The notes: generated from the sequence alone by a model not told the origin. A stretch of 64,000 bases of DNA from Saccopteryx bilineata (GCF_036850765.1 NC_089494.1:57615809-57679808), one strand, 5' to 3'. Counted from the first letter of the stretch, positions 56,601-61,145 are shown. Numbers and translations: made by a program.

Positions 56601-59600
56601 ATAGAAACTGAGAAGAATCAGGTAGCGTTCCCACAGGTAAATAAGCTACCAAACTGACACAGAGGCAAAGCTAAAGCCAGAGCATGCCACATTCTCCCTA
56701 TTTCAACTACAAATGCTGATGATAATGATACAAATAAGGGGTGGAAGACAGGAAACATCCCATATGCTAGGAGACAAGATCTGTCTTTTTTTTTTCTTTT
56801 TGAAGTATTTTTTAATCTTATTTTTATTCATTTTAATGCAGTGACATTGATGAATCAGGGTACATATGTTCCGAGAGAACATCTCCAGATTATCTTGACC
56901 TTTGATTGTGCTGCATACCCCTCACTCCAAGTCAAATCGTCCTCCGTCACCTTCTATCTGGTTTTCTTTGTGATCTGTCTTAAGAAAGCTAAAATTACTC
57001 TCTGAAAATGGATGAATCTTTTTTCATAATTTTCTGTTTATAAGTCTTCAATTATCATAAGTTTACCTATCACAGAAACAGAACCAAAGCCATCATGTGA
57101 TCATGTCAGTCCTCAACTCTAGTCAGATATATAAAACATTTTTACCGTTATAGAGGTTTTAGCAATACTTTCGATCTAATAATAATAACTAAACACAGGA
57201 AGTAACCTAACAACAGCCCAAGTCTGTTCATTTGAAAAAAAAAAAAAAAGACATTTCTTCTTCTAAGGGTATATTCTTGGTGCATGCATGTGTGAGTGGG
57301 TGAGTGTGTGGGGAAAATGCTTCAGGAGGTGGAAGTACCAAAGAATGTGAACAAATTCTGAGAAGGGTCAATGAGTCCTTCAAACAATGTTCTTCCACCA
57401 TCAACCATTGCCCATGAAGCCCGCCGTCTCTTTTTTTTTAAACAGTAATTTATTTATTTATTTTTTTAGAGGTGGGGGAGAGAGTGAGAGAGAGAGAGAA
57501 GGGGGAGGAGCAGGAAGCATCAACTCCCATATGTGCCTTGACCAGGCAAGCCAGGGTTTTGAACCGGCAACCTCAGTGTTTCCAGGTTGACGCTTTATCC
57601 ACTGCACCACCACAGGTCAGGCAAAGCCCGCCGTCTCTTAAAGGAGCTAAGAGACGGTGAAAAACTATGGTATCTGGATTGGATGGGACCATCTGATTTA
57701 TGGGGACCCCCAAAGATGCAGTATCTATTAACACAAGAGTATTAGTCCTACAGCAAGATCCAAGCAGACAACACATGGAGAAGTAATGGAAAATGGATGC
57801 TGTCGATGCCCTACCCAGATCCTGTATCAGGCTGTGGATCCAGGCCTGAGCGGCTGTGGGCACTGGAACTGCTAAGGCTAATGGGGAATTGCTGTTTTCA
57901 CCACGCTTGGGCCTCACGCCTAGGAAATGATGCTGCAGCATCTCCCTCTCCCATGGCTCCCAATGACTGCAGGACACCAGGGTGCACAGGGCTGGGGAAA
58001 CAAAGAGCCCTCCTTGCCTCAGGGGTGAGGCAGTTCCGTGGTACAGTCCTGACCCAGAGCTCGCCAGGGATCAGGCTGATGTGGACTCAGGCAGAAAGCC
58101 CTTCTGCCCAGCACCCTGCCTGCCCTGACCTCCTCCCGCACCCCCTGCTCCCGAGGGCTCTCCTCAGCAAATCACAAGCACCTGAAGCACAGTGTCAGGA
58201 TGTCCTTCTAGGGAACCTGACAAGAGAAAGAATGAATGTGAAATGAATGCGGTACCAACAGGATAAGTACACCAGAGGGTCTGTGGCTGAGGGTGGACTG
58301 GGTAGGTGATCAGCATTTGAAAAGGGTTCCTCTGAGCCCAATTTGGAAGAGCTGGCATTCCAGGCAGGCCTGTAGGAGAAGCAGACACCCAGCTGTGGAG
58401 GAAAGTGCGAGGCCACTGTAGGAATGTGTGCAGGGGAGGCAGCTGGACAGCAGGGGAGGTGCCAAAGAGCCTGGCCACGCAGCTGGAGGAGGAGAGGGGC
58501 CAGAGCAGCCCCTGTGCCTGTGTCGCTCCTGCGTGTGGTTTTAACACCAGCACCACTCCTTTCTGTTTTTATGTATCATCTCCCAAGTCTTCCTTTCTTC
58601 GAGTATCTTTCACTATCATGGCCTCTGTTCCCCTCTGCTCTGTCACACACTTCCCAGCTGTCTGCAGCTTGCACAACCACCCCAAGTTTGCTTCCTTATA
58701 TTGATATATAAAACGCAAATATCATCAGTACTCACTTCATTGAGTTGGGGACTGACCACGTGAGAAAATGTATGTCCTTACCCCGTACCTGGCTCAAGGT
58801 GCGTGCTCAATAAATGTTAGCTACCCTTTCTGTTACCCCCATATGTATTTATTTTCTTTGCTCTCCTTTGGCTGACTAAAAGAAAAAAACTGATGTTTCA
58901 AAGAGATTCCTAGTTATATTTACCAAGTAGACATTCTCTACTTGCCATTGAAATAGAAACCAGGGCATTAAAAATTGTTTTAGCCTGACCGGGCGGTGGC
59001 ATAGTGGATAGAGCGTCAGACTGGGATGCTGAGGACCCAGGTTCGAGACCCCGAGGTCACCAGCTTGAGCGCGGGCTCATCTGGTTTGAGCAAAAAGCTC
59101 ACCAGCTTGGACCCAAGGTCCCTGGCTCAAGCGAGGGGTCACTCGGTCTGCTGAAGGCCCACGGTTAAGGCACATATGAGAAAGCAATCAATGAATAAGG
59201 TGTCGCAATGCGCAACGAAAAACTAATGATTGATGCTTCTCATCTCTCCGTTCCTGTCTGTTCCTGTCTATCTCTCTCTCTGTCTCTGTAAAAAAAATAA
59301 ATAAATAATTGTTTTATAGCTTAACAACTCCCTCTTTCCTTAGTTTAGTTTAGCATCTATTCCTGATAGAATAAACTTCATAACTTACAACAGTTTCAAA
59401 ATATAAAGAGGTGTACACACTCTACAACATGAGGGACGTAGAGTGTTCTTTTTGTCAAGGATTCTGTTTAATAAAGGACAAGGATAGCCTGACCAGGTGG
59501 TGGCGCAGTGGATAGAGCGTCGGACTGGGATGCGGAAGGACCCAGGTTCGAGACCCCGAGGTCGCCAGCTTGAGCGCGGGCTCATCTGGCTTGAGCAAAG

Positions 59601-61145
59601 AGCTCACCAGCTTGGACCCAAGGTCGCTGGCTCCAGCAGGGGGTTACTCGGTCTGCTGAAGGCCCACGGTCAAGGCACATGTGAGAAAGCAATCAATGAA
59701 CAACTAAGAAGTCGCAAGGCGCAACGAGAAACTGATGATTGATGCTTCTCATCTCTCTCCGTTCCTGTCTGTCTGTCCCTGTCTATCTCTGCCTCTGTAA
59801 AAAAAAAAAAAAAAAAAAAAAAAAGGACAAGGATAGATTATTTGTACATATTTGGAAGTTAAACTGTTTTGGAAATAAAGTGCTATTTTTATATTTGATT
59901 TAAAAATCCACAGGCATTCTGTTTTCAGAGTTTCAGGCGAGGGGAGCCAGCCTACTGAAAATCTCAGGGAGTCGGGCTAGGGGTGGGGACGAGTAGGAGG
60001 ATGTCTCCTGGACTTTTCTTACTGATTTTTGCACTTTAGACAAAACTAAATTTAGACATTTTCCTGTCAGTCATAGGCAGAGAAGGCCGAAGGGGTGGGA
60101 ACAGTGGCTTCCACAAGAAGGAAAAGGCCTTAGTAATTGGCAGGGTTCCCCTCAGCTCACTGCTGGGAAGGCCAGATGTAAGGAGGAGCCGAGGGCCCTG
60201 AGGGGCAAAGGCCACACTGGGTGGCTGCTATCACATTGCAGGTGGGGTACCCCTTAGACACGTTCAATCTGATTCCTTGGGCTGCTCCTTAGCAGTTTTG
60301 TTTTGTTTGTTTTCCTTTGAGCAAGTTACAAACTCTCAGTCTCCTTATTTGTAAAATGCAATAAATACCTACACTGCATAGGCTGTTCATAGGCTATATT
60401 ATATACTGCTCACAAAAATTAGGGGATATTTCAAAATGTATATGAAGCGATAAAAAAGTATTTGATATTTTATTAAACAACATCAGAAAAGCAGACAAGT
60501 CAAAGAAAATTGTTTGATTATGCAAATGAGATGCAAAACCAACTTTTAGTTCATTGTTGAAAATGCATTATACAAAAAAGGCTGAAAGTACTATCTGTAA
60601 GTTCCCTGATTCCCTAATTTTTGTGAGCAGAGTGTAATGAGATAATATATTTCACCACTTAGCATAGTGCCTGGTATGCAGTGCATGGGTAATAATGGTA
60701 GGTGCTGTTACTATGATATTATTATTATTATTATTACTGGACCCATTTTTTTCTATTAGTTTGATACAGAAATATTTTCTCATCTCTCCAACAGGGAATG
60801 ACAATAGTTTCTCTTGCCCTTTTCCCTTAACATAAAGAGAATGCTGGGCTTCTGTATGTAACCCTGAAAAATCTCAGCAAGACATACTCTCGTGTCTTCC
60901 CTACATACTGCAGGCAGAAGGAAGTGCAAGAGCAGCCCTACAGGGGGCACCCCAGCTACCCTAAGGGAGCCAGGAGTAAGAGCTGTTTACTGTTCAACTG
61001 GCTCAGGGCAGGCATCATGCCATTTGAGAAAGCACCACATTCCATCACTGACCTTGGAGAGGGCGACTGGCTCCGGTTCTAGCAACTGTCGACTTACAGA
61101 GGGCTCGGTGCCGGTGGAAGCAGCCCTCTCCAGGATGTGGACACT
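994..61145 (-). CDS. OSBPL6: OSBPL6 (ORP6), central 18 exons, partial gene
   Basis: Lipid-binding and transfer protein of the OSBP-related family, subfamily III with ORP3 and ORP7; family members work at ER contact sites. Eighteen reverse-strand exons (listed singly) splice into 709 codons plus 2 nt with no stop. Order in the product, numbered from the first exon here: serine-rich linker 1-31, PH domain about 60-155, linker, alternative insert 296-320, coiled-coil-like stretch about 370-445, FFAT motif 485-491, ORD from about 550 to the break at 709. Both ends are missing: the start codon exon lies above 64000 and the C-terminal ORD below position 1. Matching was from memory of the family; ORP6 is favoured over ORP3 and ORP7 by the [12 protein letters not shown] and DDPYERM segments. 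All junctions use AG/GT. No promoter is in view. Confidence 0.93.
1341..1915. mobile_element. Mariner-type MITE, interrupted by a SINE
   Basis: Left end caggggtgggcaaaagtagg next to TA, right end cctacttttgcccaccctt, inverted copies of each other. The A/T-rich interior matches the MITE at 43101-43251. A SINE (1526-1892) was inserted near the right end, with ttaacctac and ttaccctac as imperfect target duplications. So the MITE is older than this SINE. Confidence 0.8.
1526..1892 (-). mobile_element. SINE, Rhin-1-like (tRNA-derived)
   Basis: Reverse orientation: poly-T at the left, head (ggctctggccggttggctca on the minus strand) at the right, B-box-like gggaatc region read from the minus strand. 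Nested inside the MITE 1341-1915. Confidence 0.9.
2144..2540 (+). mobile_element. SINE, Rhin-1-like
   Basis: Starts gccctggccggttggctcag, ends in an A-rich tail. Perfect 12-bp target duplication aaagtgagatct at 2132-2143 and 2541-2552. Confidence 0.95.
3452..3515 (-). CDS. OSBPL6: OSBPL6 exon W17 (ORD signature)
   Basis: 64 nt; phase 0 in, 1 nt out. Reads [21 protein letters not shown]. Together with the last residues of exon W16 it completes EQVSHHPP, the OSBP family signature that includes the phosphoinositide-binding histidine pair. Acceptor taccag, donor gtttgt (weaker than the others). Too short to stand out as an open frame. Confidence 0.94.
3723..3918. mobile_element. Palindromic DNA-transposon remnant, about 196 bp
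   Basis: Left end caggtagtccttgggttaca and right end tgtaacctggggactgcctg are inverted repeats that extend inward over about 30 bp (aaatgagataggtt against aacctaccgaatctatctcattt). TA follows on the right. The pattern fits an old pogo/Tigger-type MITE common in mammals; the family name is not certain. Confidence 0.7.
4072..4209 (-). CDS. OSBPL6: OSBPL6 exon W16 (ORD core)
   Basis: 138 nt, 46 codons, phase 0-0. Reads [20 protein letters not shown] then [20 protein letters not shown] and [18 protein letters not shown] is a hallmark ORD segment. Acceptor aacag, donor gtaagt. It lies inside a longer open frame (4068-4457) that is read in a different, wrong frame. Confidence 0.96.
4210..4928. other. 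OSBPL6 intron W15-W16, nothing recognised
   Basis: About 720 bp; no repeat or regulatory signal recognised. The open frames here are shadows or chance. Confidence 0.65.
4929..5182 (-). CDS. OSBPL6: OSBPL6 exon W15 (start of ORD)
   Basis: 254 nt, the largest exon here; with 1 nt carried in gives 85 codons and ends phase 0. Starts [20 protein letters not shown], then [20 protein letters not shown], the lid and first helix of the ORD, and ends [16 protein letters not shown]. Acceptor ctttcag, donor gtaatg. The open frame that continues past YERM is intron read-through. Confidence 0.96.
5183..5686. other. OSBPL6 intron W14-W15, nothing recognised
   Basis: About 500 bp of AT-rich intron without a recognised repeat. 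Confidence 0.65.
5687..5774 (-). CDS. OSBPL6: OSBPL6 exon W14 (acidic linker)
   Basis: 88 nt; phase 0 in, 1 nt out. Reads [20 protein letters not shown]... NISRQ, an acidic stretch after the FFAT motif. Acceptor ccttag, donor gtatgc. The donor is placed after CGGCAAA so that the split codon becomes ATC (I) with exon W15, as in the family. Confidence 0.93.
6060..6900 (+). repeat. L2-like relic, split by a SINE
   Basis: Segments such as aggaggaacagtgtgcaaagg, gtgaagggcttttcatgtca and gggagtgacagagtcagatt match a recalled ancient mammalian repeat; the pattern resumes after the SINE (6361-6752). Family name uncertain. Confidence 0.5.
6361..6752 (-). mobile_element. SINE, Rhin-1-like
   Basis: Poly-T left end, head at right. 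Target duplication cagatttag on both sides. It splits an older L2-like relic into 6060-6360 and 6753-6900. Confidence 0.92.
7190..7780 (+). repeat. Ancient LINE 3'-region relic
   Basis: attctagaagtgaaattgct gggtgaaa followed by a tgttgccaaattg segment and ggcagtgtatgagagcagca are typical of old mammalian L1-type 3' regions as recalled. Very diverged. Confidence 0.45.
8521..8907 (+). mobile_element. SINE, Rhin-1-like
   Basis: Full-length copy with A tail. Perfect 13-bp target duplication agaattctgcagt on both sides, so a recent insertion. Confidence 0.95.
9005..9121. mobile_element. Mariner-type MITE, worn copy
   Basis: Right end ctacttttgtcccacccc and left interior gtaggcttacagttgcg match the MITE at 43101, with part of the left terminal repeat deleted. 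TA on both sides. Confidence 0.7.
9362..9764 (+). mobile_element. SINE, Rhin-1-like, 5' end short by a few bases
   Basis: Begins ccggttggctcagcggtaga, lacking the first bases gccctgg. A tail over 30 nt. Target duplication aagaagtcca on both sides. Confidence 0.93.
9937..10230 (+). repeat. L2-like LINE relic
   Basis: tttattgagcacctgttctgg, then ctgttctagttctggggaca and atattctactaggggagaca, match the recalled 3' end of ancient mammalian L2-type repeats. Diverged; no coding capacity. Confidence 0.6.
10765..11021 (-). repeat. L1-type 3' end fragment
   Basis: On the minus strand this C/T-rich stretch ends with acacaataagttaaagtttt and an A-rich tail, like the 3' end of bat L1 elements as I recall it. 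It is joined at its right end to a U2 snRNA match (separate entry). Confidence 0.5.
11022..11051 (+). pseudogene. U2 snRNA fragment (30 nt)
   Basis: ggccttttggctaagatcaa followed by gtgtagtatc is identical to nucleotides about 11-40 of vertebrate U2 snRNA. The preceding cgctttccctct is only loosely like the U2 5' end, and the sequence after 11051 is not U2. A retropseudogene fragment, not an RNA gene. Confidence 0.8.
11052..11330 (+). repeat. L2-like relic
   Basis: gctaaggagtttagattgtt and tttgcattttagaaagatta continue the pattern of the ancient repeat seen at 6060-6900. It begins right at the end of the U2 fragment. Confidence 0.45.
12905..12945. repeat. Microsatellite (TA)n(CA)n
   Basis: About eight TA followed by about thirteen AC units. 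Confidence 0.95.
13288..13425 (-). CDS. OSBPL6: OSBPL6 exon W13 (FFAT motif)
   Basis: 138 nt, 46 codons, phase 0-0. Contains EFFDAQE, a canonical FFAT motif (two phenylalanines in an acidic tract, EFFDAxE), which in this family binds the MSP domain of VAP proteins and so tethers the protein to the ER. Preceded by SMSESVS and followed by a serine/glutamate run. Acceptor tctgtag, donor gtaagg. Confidence 0.96.
13426..15119. other. OSBPL6 intron W12-W13
   Basis: Only a MIR relic (14520-14660) is recognised; the rest is plain AT-rich intron. Confidence 0.65.
14520..14660 (+). repeat. MIR SINE relic, 3' part
   Basis: gacacctacctcagagggtg, then catgtaaaggggttagcata acacctagcata, the 3' half of MIR. 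Confidence 0.55.
15120..15227 (-). CDS. OSBPL6: OSBPL6 exon W12 (coiled-coil-like end)
   Basis: 108 nt, 36 codons, phase 0-0. Reads [20 protein letters not shown] and ends NIIPSPDE. Acceptor ttttaag, donor gtaaga. Confidence 0.95.
18400..18860 (+). repeat. Ancient LINE 3'-region relic
   Basis: ttttaatagttgcataataa, attattgggcactgaggctg and aatgaacctgccacgaatat have the layout of old L1-type 3' regions. By eye only. Confidence 0.4.
19160..19576 (-). mobile_element. SINE, Rhin-1-like
   Basis: T-rich left end (19160-19200) interrupted by A bases, head at the right. Target duplication agcactgagtcatttta (17 bp) on both sides. Confidence 0.94.
20640..21960 (-). repeat. L2-like relic, split by a SINE
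   Basis: Reverse orientation of the same kind of repeat as at 6060, with taaatctaaactccttcatc and ttcctacctcctatacaaatt on the two sides of the SINE 21485-21847. The left limit is approximate. Confidence 0.45.
21485..21847 (-). mobile_element. SINE, Rhin-1-like
   Basis: Poly-T left end, head at right. Target duplication tcatctggttctt (13 bp) on both sides. One of the two CACGCCC-type internal repeats is missing compared with longer copies. It sits in an L2-like relic. Confidence 0.94.
22400..22720 (-). repeat. Possible L2 relic
   Basis: ggctcagttcctcctgatct, then atcatgagcttcctgggaac and a terminal ttgaataaaatataatggat resemble a reversed ancient L2 end. Weak, by eye only. Confidence 0.35.
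22909..22928. repeat. Perfect 20-bp palindrome
   Basis: caccgccacatgtggcggtg reads the same on both strands. It contains an E-box (CANNTG: catgtg/cacatg). Confidence 0.9.
24206..24339 (-). CDS. OSBPL6: OSBPL6 exon W11 (coiled-coil-like)
   Basis: 134 nt; with 1 nt carried in gives 45 codons, ends phase 0. Reads [20 protein letters not shown] and ends ARLRQSLSQ; helical, rich in K, E, Q and leucine. Acceptor cacccag, donor gtaaat. Confidence 0.95.
24831..25215 (+). mobile_element. SINE, older Rhin-1-like subtype
   Basis: Starts gctctggccagttggctcat and shares the order of blocks of the young copies, but is diverged throughout (for example a ggctcaattggttcgagcac block). Target site aaaagtacttgc, right copy slightly changed. 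A worn member or older subfamily. Confidence 0.85.
26690..27060 (+). repeat. LTR relic, MaLR/MLT1-like
   Basis: ggcgaagccaacctggacct ttcagcccagcctccagcgg, then agaactgcctggctgagcaa and cctggcccacaaactgggaa follow the recalled layout of MLT1-type LTRs. Old retrovirus-like LTR without genes. Confidence 0.5.
27371..27556 (+). mobile_element. SINE, VES-type (tRNA-derived)
   Basis: Starts acccttgacggttagctcag, followed by a B-box-like gtttgatcc, a block cacagaaagcagccaatgaa, pyrimidine run, and tail aaaaatcaataataatta. Fits the VES-type bat SINE plan. Directly joined to the next SINE. Confidence 0.8.
27558..27709 (+). mobile_element. Short tRNA-derived SINE, next to exon W10
   Basis: Starts gccctggccaaacagctcag, has ggtttgaatccc, then ggagcagcttgatgttcctg and a pyrimidine run and A tail. 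Its end is about 21 nt from the edge of OSBPL6 exon W10, on the donor side. Confidence 0.8.
27731..27896 (-). CDS. OSBPL6: OSBPL6 exon W10
   Basis: 166 nt; starts in phase 0 and leaves 1 nt of a split codon. Reads [19 protein letters not shown] through [22 protein letters not shown]. Acceptor ctcccag, donor gtaaca. A SINE A-tail ends about 21 nt from the donor edge of the exon. Confidence 0.95.
29411..29461. repeat. Microsatellite (AG)n(AC)n
   Basis: AG units run into about fifteen AC units without interruption. Confidence 0.95.
30836..31161 (+). pseudogene. Unidentified insertion with long A tail, retrocopy-like
   Basis: About 290 bp of CpG-containing, GC-richer sequence with an ATG at 30836 and five CTG/GCT units, ending in 35 A (31127-31161). 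GC content and tail contrast with the flanks, as in a processed pseudogene or unusual SINE. One frame gives a hydrophobic run of leucines ([12 protein letters not shown]) but stops interrupt all frames. No clear target duplication. I do not recognise the source gene. Confidence 0.5.
33138..33212 (-). CDS. OSBPL6: OSBPL6 exon W9 (likely alternative, 25 codons)
   Basis: 75 nt, phase 0-0, so it can be skipped without a frameshift. Reads [12 protein letters not shown] then [13 protein letters not shown], an arginine-rich insert present in only some ORP6 isoforms as I recall them. Acceptor cactgtcag, strong donor gtgagt. It stands alone between a 5.5-kb and a 5.2-kb intron. The frame was found by translation of the reverse strand; the overlapping longer frame at 33061-33249 is a shadow. 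Confidence 0.82.
33910..34303 (+). mobile_element. SINE, Rhin-1-like
   Basis: Starts tggccgtttggctcagcggt, tail of mixed A and C runs. Target duplication caaaaatcaactatg on both sides. Confidence 0.93.
35007..35368 (+). mobile_element. SINE, older Rhin-1-like subtype, 5' truncated
   Basis: Begins inside the tRNA-like head (ggaagttcagggttcgattc) and contains an expanded TTC and TC run at 35080-35137. Target site aaaatcattctgtt at left and aaaatcagtctgtt at right. Confidence 0.82.
35080..35137. repeat. Microsatellite (TTC)n(TC)n within a SINE
   Basis: Seven or so TTC units followed by about eighteen TC units; grew from the pyrimidine part of the SINE at 35007. Confidence 0.95.
37607..37986 (+). 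mobile_element. SINE, older Rhin-1-like subtype
   Basis: Starts ggccctggctagttggctca; diverged blocks like those at 24831. Tail aaaataaaataaataaaata. Imperfect target copies aaaattattcattt and aaaataactcattt. Confidence 0.85.
38110..38290 (+). repeat. MIR-like relic
   Basis: gaattcagagatcattacgt, aacagaagcccagaaaaaaa and agatcccaggtttgctgatt follow the layout of MIR-family repeats. Confidence 0.45.
38706..38798 (-). CDS. OSBPL6: OSBPL6 exon W8 (basic linker)
   Basis: 93 nt, 31 codons, phase 0-0. Reads [20 protein letters not shown] and ends SKDTKIQLQ, a strongly basic segment. Acceptor aatgtag, donor gtacag. Precedes the alternative exon W9. Confidence 0.93.
39374..39477 (-). CDS. OSBPL6: OSBPL6 exon W7 (linker)
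   Basis: 104 nt; with the 1 nt carried over it gives 35 codons and ends in phase 0. Reads [18 protein letters not shown]... to SAPNFTDMQ, with heptad-like leucines. Acceptor ttattag, donor gtaaac. Confidence 0.93.
39836..40203 (-). mobile_element. SINE, long tRNA-derived type with CAAGCCAG repeats
   Basis: Minus strand starts gcctgaccaggcagtagcac, and the internal part has several copies of a tcaagccagcgacc-like block. Flanked by tggtttta. An older, diverged copy. Confidence 0.82.
42458..42674 (+). mobile_element. SINE, short type
   Basis: Starts cctgacctgtggtggcacag, has a gggagttgatgcttccagct block, TC run and A-rich tail. Perfect target duplication aagaaatgtgtggag (15 bp). Confidence 0.93.
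42725..43065 (+). repeat. Two MIR-like relics
   Basis: taatgcttgtaaaacgccta caatagtgtc (42780-42835) and gttggcctgggttagccct followed by tttgagctttggtttccctg (42940-43060) fit MIR 3' and 5' parts. The MITE 43101-43251 follows closely. Confidence 0.5.
43101..43251. mobile_element. Mariner-type MITE, 151 bp
   Basis: Flanked by TA. Ends caggggagggcaaaagtagg and cctacttttgcccacccctg are inverted repeats with one mismatch in the outer 20. The AT-rich interior holds a tandem duplication of agaataaacggtttc. It has no coding capacity. Confidence 0.88.
43480..43980. other. CpG-rich patch in an intron
   Basis: About 380 bp at 43480-43860 carry roughly twenty CpG in an otherwise AT-rich intron (for example gaacgcgggcggaggacgca and gagggcgcggggacgggcca). 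A 165-codon frame lies here, but it has low-complexity composition and no recognised domain, so I do not call a gene. Might be an internal regulatory region or an old GC-rich repeat. Confidence 0.45.
44029..44363 (+). mobile_element. SINE, long tRNA-derived type
   Basis: Starts gcctgaccgggcggtggtgc, contains the gagcgcaggctcatttggtt block and the gatgcttctcatctctccgt end, tail with aaataaata. Target copies aaaagtgtaatgt and aaaagtgtaacgt. Confidence 0.92.
45359..45491 (-). CDS. OSBPL6: OSBPL6 exon W6 (linker)
   Basis: 133 nt, entering in phase 0 and leaving with 1 nt of a split codon. Reads [17 protein letters not shown]... then [19 protein letters not shown] linker between PH domain and coiled-coil region; GC-rich compared with the introns. 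Acceptor attgtag, donor gttagt. Confidence 0.9.
46762..46993 (-). mobile_element. SINE, long type, internally short
   Basis: Head at right reads gcctgaccaggtggtggccc on the minus strand. Perfect 19-bp target duplication ctgaaacaccttgtgttgg. Confidence 0.94.
47650..47830 (+). repeat. MIR SINE relic
   Basis: gaaagggcatggatttggaa, ttcagatcctggctcagctg and a cttaacacactgcctcactag stretch follow the MIR layout. Ancient, inactive. Confidence 0.6.
48271..48693 (-). mobile_element. SINE, long type, beside exon W5
   Basis: Head at right (cctgaccaggcggtgacaca on the minus strand), AG-rich left end, several tcaagccagtgacc-like blocks. Perfect target duplication atttctgggctga at 48258-48270 and 48694-48706. 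The second copy ends 22 nt from OSBPL6 exon W5. Confidence 0.93.
48729..48899 (-). CDS. OSBPL6: OSBPL6 exon W5 (PH domain end)
   Basis: 171 nt, 57 codons, phase 0-0. [21 protein letters not shown] forms the C-terminal helix of the PH domain with the usual conserved tryptophan; the rest is a Ser/Thr-rich linker ending VSVVDGK. Acceptor ctttag, donor gtgtgt. A SINE target-site copy ends 22 nt past the donor side of the exon. Confidence 0.95.
49016..49129 (-). CDS. OSBPL6: OSBPL6 exon W4 (PH domain)
   Basis: 114 nt, 38 codons, phase 0-0. Begins [16 protein letters not shown] and ends [10 protein letters not shown]. Middle strands of the PH domain. Acceptor atttcag, donor gtaaag. Only 116 nt of intron separates it from exon W5, the shortest intron in the window. 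Confidence 0.95.
49130..50205. other. OSBPL6 intron W3-W4, nothing recognised
   Basis: 1.1 kb without a recognised repeat. Confidence 0.6.
50206..50259 (-). CDS. OSBPL6: OSBPL6 exon W3 (PH domain micro-exon)
   Basis: 54 nt, 18 codons, phase 0-0: [18 protein letters not shown], the second and third PH-domain strands. Acceptor cttgcag, donor gtaagt. The exon is covered by a longer open frame on the opposite strand (50144-50473), which is a shadow. Confidence 0.95.
50590..50770 (-). mobile_element. SINE, VES-type
   Basis: Minus strand starts ccctggccagatagctcagt; the left end has AG repeats from the reversed pyrimidine run. A second SINE was inserted directly beside it. Confidence 0.82.
50790..51138 (-). 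mobile_element. SINE, long tRNA-derived type
   Basis: Minus strand head gaccaggcggtggcgcagtg, T-rich left end. Target duplication ccacattctttttt(t)aaa at 50771-50789 and from 51139. Confidence 0.92.
52834..52883. repeat. Perfect 16-bp inverted repeat, hairpin
   Basis: ccaccctgatgctgta (52834-52849) and tacagcatcagggtgg (52868-52883) are exact reverse complements around an 18-nt loop. Could be the middle of a MITE or a folded RNA; nothing else near it decides this. Confidence 0.85.
53050..53400 (-). repeat. Ancient LINE 3'-region relic
   Basis: caataggaaattggctcaat aacgg and ccagtggaatacatgcatg are the reverse form of old L1-type 3' ends (as at 61960-62300). Confidence 0.45.
53533..53655 (-). 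CDS. OSBPL6: OSBPL6 exon W2 (PH domain start)
   Basis: 123 nt, 41 codons, phase 0-0. Begins [10 protein letters not shown] and ends [11 protein letters not shown]; the stretch [18 protein letters not shown] is the first strand and loop of the PH domain, with the basic residues that usually contact phosphoinositides. Acceptor ctctcag, donor gtaatg. Confidence 0.95.
54328..54733 (+). mobile_element. SINE, Rhin-1-like
   Basis: Starts gccctggccggttggctcag, ends in a long A-rich tail. Short target duplication ggacaa beside A runs. Lies 35 bp before the mariner-like element. Confidence 0.92.
54769..55368 (-). mobile_element. Tc1/mariner-like DNA transposon, internally deleted, 600 bp
   Basis: Bounded by TA on both sides, the target duplication of the Tc1/mariner superfamily. 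Left terminus 54769-54876 and right terminus 55260-55368 are inverted repeats of about 108 bp with roughly seven differences by eye; outer bases cagtgtgtccgtaaagtcat. It carries one reverse-strand ORF (separate entry) covering an N-terminal DNA-binding-type region only. Typical mariners are about 1.3 kb, so the catalytic part is deleted. It lies 29 bp beyond the end of a SINE insertion, in the OSBPL6 intron between exons W1 and W2. The long, well-preserved repeats suggest a relatively recent arrival. Confidence 0.88.
54882..55208 (-). pseudogene. Truncated transposase ORF, helix-turn-helix part only
   Basis: 108 codons from ATG at 55208 to a stop inside the left half of the element. The product has [20 protein letters not shown], then a [11 protein letters not shown] stretch, then [20 protein letters not shown], a pattern of two helix-turn-helix units joined by a GRPS-type linker that is common in Tc1/mariner-like transposases and resembles the DUF4817-type N-terminal domain. 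No DDE/DDD catalytic residues are present and the element has no space for them. The frame has remained open for 108 codons. Probably a non-functional remnant; a DNA-binding product cannot be excluded. Confidence 0.75.
56790..56980 (-). repeat. L1-type 3' end fragment
   Basis: Poly-T-rich start, then gacattgatgaatcagggta and ctcactccaagtcaaatcgt; recalled from 3' ends of laurasiatherian L1 copies in reverse orientation. Confidence 0.45.
57432..57623 (-). mobile_element. SINE, short type
   Basis: Minus strand starts gcctgacctgtggtggtgca. Target duplication aagcccgccgtctctt on both sides. Confidence 0.93.
57660..58240 (+). repeat. Possible old LTR relic
   Basis: The right part (ctgacctcctcccgcacccc ... 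agcaaatcacaagcacctga ... ccttctagggaacctgacaa) resembles ends of old ERVL-type LTRs. No viral gene is present. The left part is not recognised. Confidence 0.35.
58983..59307 (+). mobile_element. SINE, long tRNA-derived type
   Basis: Starts gcctgaccgggcggtggcat, ends with aaaaaaataaataaat. Target copies aattgtttta on both sides. Confidence 0.93.
59487..59821 (+). mobile_element. SINE, long tRNA-derived type
   Basis: Starts gcctgaccaggtggtggcgc, A tail of more than 20 nt. Perfect target duplication aaaggacaaggata. Only 180 bp from the similar copy at 58983. Confidence 0.94.
60320..60720 (+). repeat. MIR relic split by a MITE
   Basis: gagcaagttacaaactctca gtctccttatttgtaaaatg before the MITE and cttagcatagtgcctggtat after it read as one MIR once the MITE 60404-60636 is removed. 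Confidence 0.6.
60404..60636. mobile_element. Inverted-repeat MITE, about 230 bp
   Basis: ctgctcacaaaaattaggg near the left end is the exact reverse complement of ccctaatttttgtgagcag near the right end, with TA next to both. Probably a Tc1/mariner-derived MITE of a family different from 43101. It splits a MIR-like relic (60320-60403 and 60637-60720). Confidence 0.8.
61053..61145 (-). CDS. OSBPL6: OSBPL6 exon W1 (N-terminal linker)
   Basis: 93 nt, 31 codons, phase 0 at both ends. Translates to [10 protein letters not shown]...[11 protein letters not shown], the linker just before the PH domain. Acceptor cttcag and donor gtcagt flank it. It is the most 5' exon of the gene that I could find; no start codon exon is visible between here and 64000. 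Confidence 0.9.

Larger units (their letters stand above)
53656..61052. other. OSBPL6 intron W1-W2
   Basis: 7.4 kb with the mariner-like element, four SINEs, a MITE inside a MIR, an L1 fragment and a possible LTR relic. 55370-56790 is unremarkable. Confidence 0.65.

Noticed and set aside
57797..58246. 149-codon forward frame
   Set aside because: Falls in a possible LTR relic and unrecognised intron; no domain, no support on the opposite strand.
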